This document shows, piece by piece, positions 33,953 through 42,470 of a DNA stretch of 64,000 nucleotides. The stretch's first letter is position 1. Every line of letters starts with the position of its first letter. Origin of the DNA: Galbibacter sp048266365 (GTDB lineage Bacteria; Bacteroidota; Bacteroidia; Flavobacteriales; Flavobacteriaceae); assembly GCF_048266365.1 (NCBI RefSeq), contig NZ_JBLWZP010000005.1:124001-188000 (forward strand), read 5' to 3'. The position numbers and the translations under genes are program-made. Below the pieces are notes generated by a model. The model ran no database searches. It saw nothing but the letters and a program-made list of their open reading frames with translations, and had not been told where the DNA came from.

Positions 33953-34948
33953 ATGTATCCATTAAGAAGAAATAGAAGATTAAGAGCTAGTCAAGCGATT
34001 CGAAGTATGGTTCAAGAAACCATTATTAGTCCAAGTGATTTCCAAGCACCGCTATTTGTGGTTGAAGGAAAAAATATTAAAGATGAAATCTCGTCAATGC
34101 CCGGATATTACCGCTTCAGTTTAGACCTCTTGGTTGAAGAAGTAAAACTCATCTGGTCTCTAGGAATTAAATCTGTGTTGCTATTCGTTAAGGTTGAACA
34201 AAACCTAAAAGACAACAAAGGTAGTGAGGCCATCAATCCAGATGGCCTAATGCAACGCGCGATAAGATGCGTAAAAAATGCAGTCCCCGAGATGCTTGTA
34301 ATGACGGATGTGGCTCTAGATCCATATTCTGTTTATGGGCATGATGGTATCGTAGAGAACGGTAAAATACTTAATGACCCTTCAGTAGATGCCCTTTCTC
34401 AAATGGCCTTATCACACGCACAGGCCGGTGCGGACTTTGTGGCACCAAGTGATATGATGGACGGTAGAATTCTAGCCATCAGAGAAACCCTTGAAAGCGA
34501 AGGATTTTACGATACCGGAATTATGAGCTACAGCGCAAAATACGCCTCAGCATTCTACGGTCCATTTAGAGATGCATTGGATTCAGCTCCGGTAGACTCT
34601 AAGGACATTCCTAAGGACAAAAAGACCTATCAAATGGACATTGCCAACAGGACGGAAGCCATTAGAGAAACACAAATGGATATAGACGAAGGTGCGGACA
34701 TTGTGATGGTCAAACCCGGACTCTGCTATTTAGACATTGTTCGAGACCTTAAGAACACCTTTGATGTTCCTATTGCGGTATACCAAGTTAGTGGTGAATA
34801 CGCCATGATCAAGGCCGCTGCTCAGAGAGGTTGGCTAGATGAAAATGCAATAATCATTGAGCAATCCATGGCCATTAAAAGAGCTGGAGCCGACATCATT
34901 TCCAGCTATTATGCCAAGGATGTCGCAAAACTGATATCTGGTTTTTAA
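33953..34948 (+). CDS. hemB: Porphobilinogen synthase, magnesium-dependent type
   Basis: A 331-residue enzyme that condenses two 5-aminolevulinates. The Schiff-base lysines are in SYSAKYASAFYGPF and MVKPGLCYLD. At the catalytic metal site the sequence is MTDVALDPYSVYGHDG, with Ala and Asp where zinc enzymes have cysteines, so this belongs to the zinc-independent, Mg/K-responsive class. It is the last gene of the operon although it acts second in the pathway. Confidence 0.97.
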   Translation: MYPLRRNRRLRASQAIRSMVQETIISPSDFQAPLFVVEGKNIKDEISSMPGYYRFSLDLLVEEVKLIWSLGIKSVLLFVKVEQNLKDNKGSEAINPDGLMQRAIRCVKNAVPEMLVMTDVALDPYSVYGHDGIVENGKILNDPSVDALSQMALSHAQAGADFVAPSDMMDGRILAIRETLESEGFYDTGIMSYSAKYASAFYGPFRDALDSAPVDSKDIPKDKKTYQMDIANRTEAIRETQMDIDEGADIVMVKPGLCYLDIVRDLKNTFDVPIAVYQVSGEYAMIKAAAQRGWLDENAIIIEQSMAIKRAGADIISSYYAKDVAKLISGF

Positions 34949-34987
34949 ATCACAATATGAATTCAAGACTTAGAAGTGATCTACTGC

Positions 34988-37495
34988 TTAATCTTTCATG
35001 AATTTTGCAGTAGAACCTTTTGAACCATCTGCTATGGCTACCACGTACAATCCTGGAGGGAAGGTAGACACATCAATTGACTTGTTATACGCATTGCCAT
35101 AAGCAACTCTATTTCCCGAAGCATTGAAAATTTGGTAACCATCACTCTTTTCAGTGAGCCCTTTAATTTTAATTGTTGAAACCGCAGGGTTAGGATAGAC
35201 CAAAATACGATCTGACTGCTGCTCAAAAACACCCTTATCCGTAGGTGTAATCTCTTGAACAAGAGTATGTTTTTTAAGTGTTTCTACAGCGACAATCTCA
35301 CTTTCTAAAGAACGATTACCAGCAGCATCTATCGCAACAACTACAAATTGATAGGAAGTTTGTGATGCTAATCCTGTAACCTTTAATTGTGTAGCTTCAT
35401 AGGTTCCTATTTTAACGCCATCCTGATAAACTTCATAGGATGTGGTCGCTACATTATCCTTAGAAGCATCCCAGTGCAATATCAAAGATTTAGTGCTGAT
35501 CTCATGAGCCACTAAACCTGAAGGGATGCCTGGAGCCATCGTATCGACAAACTTAGTTCTAAAGCTAACCACATTGCTAAAATCAGATTCCGCAAGCTCT
35601 GAACACAAGGTTCTTACCTTCCATTGATAAACCGTATTTTCTTCCAATTGGGTTAATTCAAGATTGTTCTCAGTTACCAATACAGTTTGCCATTCTTGAA
35701 GACTTCCTTTTTTGTTTGATTGCGTTCTATAAGCAACTTCGTAAATAGCATCTTCTACAGATTCCCAAACCAAACTAACTTTTTCATCCTCTATAGATCC
35801 TGTTTTAAGTTCAGCAGGAGTTTTTAAAACACAATCGCTGGCTTTAATTCCAGTAACGATCAATGAAAAATCCTGATGATCAGTAAGTAGAGAACCTTTA
35901 TGACTCACTTGAATAACATAAGTTCCTACAGCGTTTAAAACCTCAACTTTTTCAAAAGGATCGACATTATTTACACCTTGAACGGCCGCTGAATAACCAT
36001 TAGTGGCTGTGAGCTTCCAAGGGTAAAATTCACCGTCCTCAGCCTCCTTAAGTATCACGATGTCTAAATCATTCACCAACACTGGAGTAGCATCATTAAG
36101 ATTCCCTTTATTTTCAGTAGCAAACGCAGGATCTGTCCAGGATATAGAGGCCATTAAGGTCTCTCCTTCTTCAACTTGATATGTGTATTGAAGGATTTCA
36201 CCATTAGCTAGGCTTGTTTCTTGAATAATACTGCTAAGACCAAGGTTAGAAATTGTTTGTGCTGCTCTTCTTGTATTGATAATTCCCCATCCAAATCGCG
36301 CATCTGGTCCAGGGAACTCTCCAGCCTCATCTGCCGTGTGTAAACTCAAACCTTTTAAGGTAGCAGCCCTCATAAAGTCACCGTGAGTTTCTTTGTAATA
36401 TTGTTGTAACAAAAGTAATGCACCAGTAACACCCGGAGCAGCCATAGATGTTCCGGATTGTGCCAAATAACTCGTATCATTATCACTATAAGCAGAATAA
36501 ACGTTTACACCCTCACCAGTAATATCCGGTTTGATACGCCCATCATCTGTAGGGCCAAAGTTGCTGAAGGAAGCAATTTGAGCACCGGTCACATTTTGCT
36601 GATCGTCAAACACAACTTCATCAGCAGCGGCAACAGTGAGCCCATTTTTAGATGCAGCATAACCTAATAGAAGATCATAAGCATCAGCAGCAGTTCCTGT
36701 AACTGGTTGTTGATTGTATTGATATTGTTGTGTATTACCCCCAGCGGTAACCATCAAATAATAAGGTGCATTGTACATGATCTCATCCCAATCCTTGGCT
36801 TGGTAGATATAAGCACCGAAATACCAATCCGGAATAGTTTTAGCGCTAATCCCATAAGAGTGATTTGAAAGTAATAATCCGTCTGCAGCGGCTTTGGCAA
36901 CCTCAGCCTCATCATTGGACCAATCATAACTCACACCATCTGCATTGAATGCTACTCCTTTTGCCTTTGGATCAACTCCTGCAGCTAGTATAGTACCCAA
37001 AACGTGAGTTGCGTGACCACTAGTTCTTTTAGCATCATCTCCATTTTGAACTCGACCACCTAATTCCTGGTGAGAAAGTAATGCCTTACCACTATCCCAA
37101 ACACCAACATACATCCCCAATCCGTCGACATCCAAGTGAAGGTCTCCATTTTGATAGAGGGCATTGGACCTTGATGTAAAGACTACGTTGTCATTATAAG
37201 TAGTATAGTAGATTGGGGCACCATCAGGCCCAAGTTGTTCTAATTCTTCATAACCACCATTGGAAAGCTCCGTGGAAATCGCCCAACCTTTAGTCAAGGC
37301 AACACTTTGAGCTTCTGCTTTTCTACGATGACTTACATCTTTATATTTATGCGAAAGTCTTCTAAGTTTATCTGAATTCTTCATCTGATAGTTTGCTCTA
37401 CCATAGTGTTGTTGAGCGACAAGATCTGAAGGGTTAATTAATAACCCAGCTACCATAACTAGAAGTGAAATCGATTTAAGTAGTAGTGCCTTCAT
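34988..37495 (-). CDS. S8 family subtilisin-like peptidase with FN3 domains and T9SS tail
   Basis: An 835-residue secreted protease. Signal peptide to about residue 27 (SDLVAQ); propeptide-like region; catalytic triad Asp134 (VGVWDSG), His161 (SGHATHVLG) and Ser350 (GTSMAAPG) with Asn254 as the oxyanion residue; a beta-rich domain; two fibronectin type III domains (about 560-645 and 655-745); and a type IX secretion sorting domain from about residue 770 (ILVYPNPAVST to the end). It should cross the outer membrane by T9SS and degrade extracellular protein. Its upstream region is unusually rich in repeats. Confidence 0.95.
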   Translation of the reverse strand: MKALLLKSISLLVMVAGLLINPSDLVAQQHYGRANYQMKNSDKLRRLSHKYKDVSHRRKAEAQSVALTKGWAISTELSNGGYEELEQLGPDGAPIYYTTYNDNVVFTSRSNALYQNGDLHLDVDGLGMYVGVWDSGKALLSHQELGGRVQNGDDAKRTSGHATHVLGTILAAGVDPKAKGVAFNADGVSYDWSNDEAEVAKAAADGLLLSNHSYGISAKTIPDWYFGAYIYQAKDWDEIMYNAPYYLMVTAGGNTQQYQYNQQPVTGTAADAYDLLLGYAASKNGLTVAAADEVVFDDQQNVTGAQIASFSNFGPTDDGRIKPDITGEGVNVYSAYSDNDTSYLAQSGTSMAAPGVTGALLLLQQYYKETHGDFMRAATLKGLSLHTADEAGEFPGPDARFGWGIINTRRAAQTISNLGLSSIIQETSLANGEILQYTYQVEEGETLMASISWTDPAFATENKGNLNDATPVLVNDLDIVILKEAEDGEFYPWKLTATNGYSAAVQGVNNVDPFEKVEVLNAVGTYVIQVSHKGSLLTDHQDFSLIVTGIKASDCVLKTPAELKTGSIEDEKVSLVWESVEDAIYEVAYRTQSNKKGSLQEWQTVLVTENNLELTQLEENTVYQWKVRTLCSELAESDFSNVVSFRTKFVDTMAPGIPSGLVAHEISTKSLILHWDASKDNVATTSYEVYQDGVKIGTYEATQLKVTGLASQTSYQFVVVAIDAAGNRSLESEIVAVETLKKHTLVQEITPTDKGVFEQQSDRILVYPNPAVSTIKIKGLTEKSDGYQIFNASGNRVAYGNAYNKSIDVSTFPPGLYVVAIADGSKGSTAKFMKD

Positions 37496-37547
37496 AACAT
37501 TTGGGATTGTTTTGCATCATAAATGTAATTTGATTACAAAACTTTCC

Positions 37548-37600
37548 CGATGAAATGCACGGTTTATTCGATGAAATACACGCCACTATTCGATGAACGG
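37548..37600. repeat. Three direct repeats upstream of the subtilase gene
   Basis: CGATGAAATGCACG, CGATGAAATACACG and CGATGAACGG begin at 37548, 37569 and 37591, so the period is 21 to 22 bases, two helical turns. An inverted copy (CGATGAAATGCA on the minus strand) lies at 37666-37677. They sit 53-105 bases upstream of the subtilase ATG and look like an operator array. Confidence 0.6.
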
Positions 37601-37627
37601 TAATATTTTATAGTAAATGTAGGAATA

Positions 37628-37643
37628 ACAATAATATTATTGT
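37628..37643. promoter_or_regulatory. 16-bp perfect palindrome upstream of the subtilase gene
   Basis: ACAATAATATTATTGT is a perfect palindrome without a spacer, placed between the direct repeats and their inverted copy. It is AT-only apart from the outer C/G pair, so chance is possible. Confidence 0.35.
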
Positions 37644-37745
37644 AGGTTTTTTCCTTATATTAAAATGCATTTCATCGATGATTATTGTATTTTAAAGATA
37701 AAATAGCTCCTAATTCCATATTTATGTCCTTATTCATCCATTGAA

Positions 37746-38693
37746 TTAATTTTGGAGAACGACATAAACTGGAAAATGATCACTATAGCCACCTATATAT
37801 TTTGGACCTGCATAGGTTCGAAATGGAAATCCTTCGTAGCGCTTATCCCAATCTTGCAAAAAGCGATCACTTAAAATTGCAGCTCGGTCAAAGGAAAGAC
37901 CCTTAGCATCGCGGGCAAAAAAGTTCGTAGAGATAATAATTTGATCAAATAAATTCCAACGTCCTCTATAGGTGGTACTACCTTGATCTTCTGGGATTAG
38001 CATGGTAACCATAGGGTTGAAAAGGCCATTGATTACCAGGTGATCTTTTATACTTTCAGAGTTGGGATTATCATTAAAATCCCCCATGATTATAAACTTT
38101 GCATTAGGATAGGTCTGTTTAACGATTTCTAAATGCTTGCTGAGGGTCTGAGCCGCAGTGATACGTTTGTAGGCGGTTCCTTCGTCTCCATCTCTTCGAG
38201 ATGGCCAGTGATTGACGTATATATGAACCATTTCACCGTGGAGATTCCCACGAACATATAATATGTCTCTAGTATAATCACGTTCATTTTCTGGGTTATA
38301 TACCATAACAGTTATGGTAGTGGATTCGAGAACTTCAAAATCATCTTTTCGATATAACAAAGCAGTGTCGATCCCACGCTCATCAGGTGAATTATAATGG
38401 ACAAAATCATAGCCGAGTTCCTCTAGACCGTTACAGTTTATAAGATCCGTTAAAACCTTTCTATTCTCTACTTCAGCCACACCAACTATAGAAGGGTGTT
38501 GGTTTATATCGTCATAGCCAATTTCTGAAATTGCCTTACTTAATTTGAACAGTTTATTTTGATAGCGCTCCTTAGTCCATTCTAAGAATCCTTCAGCAGT
38601 AAAATCATCATCTAAGATATGAGGATCGTTCGTTGTGTCAAAAAGATTTTCCAAATTGTAAAAGGCTACGGAGATATTTTTGCTGTCTGTCAT
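37746..38693 (-). CDS. Endonuclease/exonuclease/phosphatase family protein
   Basis: A 315-residue protein without signal peptide, of the DNase I-like phosphodiesterase superfamily. Conserved residues: AFYNLENLFDT at the start, VGVAEVENRKV (metal-binding glutamate), YVNHWPSRRDG, IIMGDFNDNPNS (catalytic Asp-Asn) and GGYSDHFPVYVVL (catalytic Asp-His). The actual substrate, nucleic acid or phosphoester, cannot be told. It is divergent from hflX and appears monocistronic. Confidence 0.92.
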   Translation of the reverse strand: MTDSKNISVAFYNLENLFDTTNDPHILDDDFTAEGFLEWTKERYQNKLFKLSKAISEIGYDDINQHPSIVGVAEVENRKVLTDLINCNGLEELGYDFVHYNSPDERGIDTALLYRKDDFEVLESTTITVMVYNPENERDYTRDILYVRGNLHGEMVHIYVNHWPSRRDGDEGTAYKRITAAQTLSKHLEIVKQTYPNAKFIIMGDFNDNPNSESIKDHLVINGLFNPMVTMLIPEDQGSTTYRGRWNLFDQIIISTNFFARDAKGLSFDRAAILSDRFLQDWDKRYEGFPFRTYAGPKYIGGYSDHFPVYVVLQN

Positions 38694-38695
38694 AT

Positions 38696-38728
38696 TTTGT
38701 ATTTAAAAAAATGATTTGTTTACCTTTG
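38696..38728 (+). promoter_or_regulatory. Promoter of hflX
   Basis: TTTG, 21 bases, TACCTTTG: the clearest match to the Bacteroidota promoter in this window, with the ATG 17 bases downstream of the -7 element. Confidence 0.7.
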
Positions 38729-38745
38729 CAAAATACAAATAATTT

Positions 38746-39957
38746 ATGCTAGAGAGAAAACATATAGATTATGAGAAGGTTGTGCTAGTTGGAATCATTA
38801 CCAAAGAGCAAGATGAGGAGAAATCTCAAGAGTACCTGGATGAGTTAGAATTTTTGGCCTATACCGCGGGTGGCTCAGTAGAAGGAAGATTCACTCAAAA
38901 AATTGAACTCCCAAATCCGAAGACTTTTATCGGAAGTGGTAAGATGGAAGAAATTTTAGATTTTGTAGAACAAAACGAGATTGGAAGTGTCATTTTCGAT
39001 GATGAACTAACTCCGGCTCAACAAAAAAATATTGAAAAGATTCTTAAGGTAAAGGTGTTGGATCGGACCAGTTTGATTCTAGATATTTTTGCCCAGCGCG
39101 CACAAACGAGTTATGCGAGGACTCAGGTTGAATTGGCACAATACCAATATTTACTTCCACGACTTACAGGACTGTGGACTCACCTTGAACGACAAAGAGG
39201 GGGTATTGGAATGCGTGGTCCCGGGGAGACTGAGATTGAAACCGATAGACGTATTGTAAGGGATCGTATTGCACTGTTAAAAAAGAAGCTTGAAAAAATT
39301 GACAAGCAAATGGAAACCCAAAGAGGTAATCGCGGAGCCTTGGTTCGTGTTGCATTAATCGGGTATACCAACGTAGGAAAGTCTACCCTTATGAATGTCA
39401 TTAGTAAAAGTGATGTCTTTGCAGAGGATAAATTATTCGCCACTCTAGACACCACCGTTAGAAAGGTGGTCATTGGTAACTTACCGTTTCTATTAACCGA
39501 CACTGTTGGATTTATCAGAAAGCTCCCTACGCAATTGGTAGAGTCTTTTAAAAGCACCTTAGATGAGGTCAGGGAGGCTGATCTACTCTTACATGTGGTA
39601 GACATCTCACACCCGACTTTTGAAGATCATATCAACTCTGTGAATCAAATTTTGGACGAAATCAAAAGTGCTGATAAGCCTGTCATAATGGTATTTAATA
39701 AGATTGACAATTATGAACATCAAACCATAGATAAAGACGATCTGATTACGGAGCGTACTGCAAAACACTTTACTCTTGAAGAATGGAAAAACACCTGGAT
39801 GAACCGAATGGGCTCCAATGTTTTGTTTATATCAGCTCTGGAAAAAGATAACCTTGAAGAATTCAGGAGGATGGTCTATGAAGAGGTTCGTAGAATTCAC
39901 GTTACTCGCTTTCCGTATAACAGCTTTTTATACCCGGAATACCAAGAGGATCTATAA
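38746..39957 (+). CDS. hflX: Ribosome-associated GTPase HflX
   Basis: A 403-residue GTPase that splits or rescues stalled ribosomes. The HflX N-terminal domain (FIGSGKMEEI, IFDDELTPAQQKNIEK, DRTSLILDIFAQRAQT) and the linker signature GGIGMRGPGETEIETDRR precede the G domain: G1 GYTNVGKSTLMN, G3 DTVGFI, G4 NKID. Full length. Followed by a strong bidirectional terminator. Confidence 0.96.
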   Translation: MLERKHIDYEKVVLVGIITKEQDEEKSQEYLDELEFLAYTAGGSVEGRFTQKIELPNPKTFIGSGKMEEILDFVEQNEIGSVIFDDELTPAQQKNIEKILKVKVLDRTSLILDIFAQRAQTSYARTQVELAQYQYLLPRLTGLWTHLERQRGGIGMRGPGETEIETDRRIVRDRIALLKKKLEKIDKQMETQRGNRGALVRVALIGYTNVGKSTLMNVISKSDVFAEDKLFATLDTTVRKVVIGNLPFLLTDTVGFIRKLPTQLVESFKSTLDEVREADLLLHVVDISHPTFEDHINSVNQILDEIKSADKPVIMVFNKIDNYEHQTIDKDDLITERTAKHFTLEEWKNTWMNRMGSNVLFISALEKDNLEEFRRMVYEEVRRIHVTRFPYNSFLYPEYQEDL

Positions 39958-39982
39958 TATAGAATTCAACTAAGGTAGAGCC

Positions 39983-40025
39983 AAAAAAGCCTTTGAGATG
40001 CGTGCTGCAATTCAAAGGCTTTTTT
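39983..40025. terminator. Bidirectional terminator between hflX and the DUF3078 gene
   Basis: AAAAAAGCCTTTGA and TCAAAGGCTTTTTT form a perfect 14-bp stem with a 15-base loop. A/T tracts on both sides let it serve both convergent genes. Confidence 0.9.
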
Positions 40026-40081
40026 TAGTTCTTGTACAGTTTCTAACTGTTTATAATATATTGTATACTGTGCCTATTCGG

Positions 40082-40990
40082 TTAAAAAGCAACATTCACT
40101 CCTAAACCAAATACCTCACGAACCTGTAGGGCGCTAACAGCATTATCGTCATATACCGTTTGAACTGTGAAGTTCGTTGAAAGGTATTTATTGATTTGCA
40201 TTACTATATTTAAAGTGTAATCCAAATCAACATTTTGTGGATCTTCCAAATAGTTTGAATACAGGTTTAAGATATTCTCTACAGAAACATTTTCCATCAA
40301 CTGAAATTTGTAATATCCTGAAGCGTAAAAACCAAGCTCGTAACGAGACTGATCTCCCGGGTCAATACCATAGGCACTCAATTCGTTTGTATTATCTGCA
40401 CCTGAATGCTGAACGAATTCACCTAGAGCACCATCATAGATCCAAAGGTCATCAGAAATGAAGGTAAGTTTTGAAGTGGCAGGTGCCAAGTTCACCTTCA
40501 AGTTATCACTTTTCTTCCACTCCATACCCGGACCAAAGGTTAAGTACCCAGGGTTAAAGAATCCAGAAGTGTGAAAGTCAGTTGCTTCATCATTACTGTA
40601 ATCAAAACCTTTTGTCATTTGAGTTTTCAAATTCAAAAAGAATGAATAATTCCAATTACCAAAAGCTTTTTTACCTACGAGAGAGTTAAATTCGAATCGG
40701 TCATCAGTTTTACGAGTCCCCTGATCTTTGGTCTTATTAAGCCCATAAGACATTAAAAGTTTATTATCCCATGTCCAATCTCCCTTAAGATAGTTAAAGT
40801 CGTAATTGATGTTTCCTGTACCTGACACATTATTTTGCCCTCCGGCTACCCAATTGCTAAATGCAGCTTGGTTTAATAAAAATGTGAAAGTACCTCCTTT
40901 AGTCCACCCTTCTTTTGGCGGCTCTTCATCTTGAGCGTAAGTAAATGAAATTCCGAATAACAGTGCTCCTAGCACAAATAGTTTTCTCAT
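40082..40990 (-). CDS. DUF3078 domain protein, putative outer-membrane beta-barrel
   Basis: A 302-residue protein with a signal peptide (MRKLFVLGALLFGISFTYAQ), which fixes the start seven codons inside the longer frame. The rest is a series of amphipathic beta strands rich in aromatic residues (WTWDNKLLMSYGLNK, WNYSFFLNLKTQM, RYELGFYASGYYKFQL) and ends in VNVAF, typical of an outer-membrane barrel. It belongs to DUF3078, function unknown. It lies downstream of the SUF and DUF2480 genes on the same strand after a gap of about 95 bases. Confidence 0.88.
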   Translation of the reverse strand: MRKLFVLGALLFGISFTYAQDEEPPKEGWTKGGTFTFLLNQAAFSNWVAGGQNNVSGTGNINYDFNYLKGDWTWDNKLLMSYGLNKTKDQGTRKTDDRFEFNSLVGKKAFGNWNYSFFLNLKTQMTKGFDYSNDEATDFHTSGFFNPGYLTFGPGMEWKKSDNLKVNLAPATSKLTFISDDLWIYDGALGEFVQHSGADNTNELSAYGIDPGDQSRYELGFYASGYYKFQLMENVSVENILNLYSNYLEDPQNVDLDYTLNIVMQINKYLSTNFTVQTVYDDNAVSALQVREVFGLGVNVAF

Positions 40991-41085
40991 CAAGTTTAAA
41001 TTTAAATTCACTAGTTAAAAATATTTAAAACTCATTTTAAATAGTAGATAGATAAGGGGGAGATTAGGATTCGGTAAAGATATTA

Positions 41086-41592
41086 TTATTTTCTTTTATA
41101 TAGTGGAACTGAAGAACAAGCTTCTCCAAACATCACGCTTTTGGCAACCTTTTGCAATCTAGAGGTAATAAAAAGGTAAGCATCCACCGGAACCGCCTTT
41201 TTAGAACACCCTTTAACAATTACAGGTTTATCCTTATACCTAGAAAGATCTAGCTCTTGGATGATCTCTCTATACACTAAAGACTCCAAGGTATCTAAAC
41301 TTCCAAGTACTACTTTCTTACAATAAGGATTAAGTTTGGTGGTGATGAGCATATAGGCCCAAGTGGGCACAATAGCATCCGTAGAACAATGCAAGGCTAC
41401 ATAAGTATCTTGATATTGCTCCCAATTATGGTCTTCTGCCAAGGCTCTGAATTGCTTTTCTTTTAGGATAAATCCCTGATCGAGCCAATCTTTTATATCA
41501 AATAAAACCCGCTCACCTTCAGGATAAAACTCTTCTAAATTAAAAGTTTCCAGGATGCTCTCGGCTACTCTGTTTCTAATTTCTTGCTGCAT
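41086..41592 (-). CDS. DUF2480 family protein
   Basis: A 168-residue cytosolic protein of DUF2480, a Bacteroidota family of unknown function. The start is the ATG of MQQEIRNRVAES because the longer frame relies on TTG. The core EFYPEGERVLFDIKDWLDQG and the later KPVIVKGCSKKAVPVDAYLFI with conserved cysteines are recognisable. It follows the sufT-like gene by about 42 bases, and the family commonly sits at the end of SUF gene runs, suggesting a link to Fe-S metabolism. Confidence 0.85.
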   Translation of the reverse strand: MQQEIRNRVAESILETFNLEEFYPEGERVLFDIKDWLDQGFILKEKQFRALAEDHNWEQYQDTYVALHCSTDAIVPTWAYMLITTKLNPYCKKVVLGSLDTLESLVYREIIQELDLSRYKDKPVIVKGCSKKAVPVDAYLFITSRLQKVAKSVMFGEACSSVPLYKRK

Positions 41593-41634
41593 AGACTCCG
41601 CTGCTGAGACGTTAATAACTATCAATAAATCTGC

Positions 41635-41958
41635 TTAAAGTAAGCCTAATTCCAGCTTAGCTTCCTCACTCATTAGTTCTTGGCTCCAAGGCGGATCAAA
41701 AGTAATTTCCACTTCAGCATCTTTAACCTCCTCAATGGTTTTTATTTTTTCTTCCACTTCAACAGGAAGCGTCTCGGCAACCGGACAGTTTGGTGTGGTC
41801 AATGTCATCAAGACTTTCACCTCGTAATCATCATTTACAAACACATCGTATATTAATCCCAACTCATAGATGTCTACTGGGATTTCCGGATCGTATACTG
41901 TTTTGAGAACTCGTACTATTTTTTCTCCTAGTTCTACGGTATTAATAGTCTCACTCAT
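41635..41958 (-). CDS. sufT: SUF system Fe-S assembly protein, DUF59/MIP18 family
   Basis: A 107-residue protein of the DUF59 (MIP18) family. Motifs: VYDPEIPVDIYELGLIYDV and TTPNCPVAETLPVEVEEKI with the conserved cysteine, ending in the FDPPWSQELMSEEAKLELGLL tail typical of SUF-linked members. It helps maturation of Fe-S proteins. It starts 6 bases after the sufE stop. Confidence 0.92.
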   Translation of the reverse strand: MSETINTVELGEKIVRVLKTVYDPEIPVDIYELGLIYDVFVNDDYEVKVLMTLTTPNCPVAETLPVEVEEKIKTIEEVKDAEVEITFDPPWSQELMSEEAKLELGLL

Positions 41959-41964
41959 AATATC

Positions 41965-42387
41965 TTAATTTAATTGGGTTTGATAAGCCACTGCATACAA
42001 TTTCAGTTGTTTAATCATGCTGACTAAACCATTGGCACGCGTTGGCGACAAATGTTCTTTTAATCCGATTTCGTCTATAAACTTGGTATCGGCATCAATA
42101 ATCGCTTTAGGACTTTGATTAGAATAGGCTCGTACTAAGATAGCAATTATTCCCTTGGTAATGATGGCATCACTATCGGCGGTAAATATTAATTTTTCAT
42201 CTTGCAGCTCAGCATGAACCCATACTTTACTTTGGCAACCTTTAATAATATTGGCTTCCGTTTTATATTGATCTTCGATGATCGGTAATGATTTTCCGAG
42301 TTCTATCATATACTCATACCGCTGCATCCAGTCGTCAAACATAGAAAACTCATCAACGATATCGTTTTGGATTTCTTGTATTGTCAT
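41965..42387 (-). CDS. sufE: SufE family sulfur acceptor
   Basis: A 140-residue partner of SufS that accepts the persulfide sulfur. The active cysteine is in IIKGCQSKVWV, near residue 51, and the family core FDDWMQRYEYMIELGKSLP is intact. Two adjacent ATGs are possible starts; I take the one giving MTIQEIQ. A TTG-initiated extension upstream is rejected. Located 80 bases after sufS. Confidence 0.94.
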   Translation of the reverse strand: MTIQEIQNDIVDEFSMFDDWMQRYEYMIELGKSLPIIEDQYKTEANIIKGCQSKVWVHAELQDEKLIFTADSDAIITKGIIAILVRAYSNQSPKAIIDADTKFIDEIGLKEHLSPTRANGLVSMIKQLKLYAVAYQTQLN

Positions 42388-42470
42388 CATTTCATTTTTA
42401 TACGGCAAAAATACAACAAGTATATTGCCTATTCAACTGTTTTACACTCCGTTTTAAATTCTAAAACCCG

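Noticed and set aside
37548..37600. Reading the subtilase upstream repeats as a CRISPR or mobile-element end
   Set aside because: Units are too short and too few, no spacers of constant length and no cas or transposase genes are present.
39180..39605. Open frame of 141 codons on the minus strand within hflX
   Set aside because: It overlaps the conserved G domain of HflX on the other strand and its translation is low-complexity Ser/Leu/Thr text typical of shadows.
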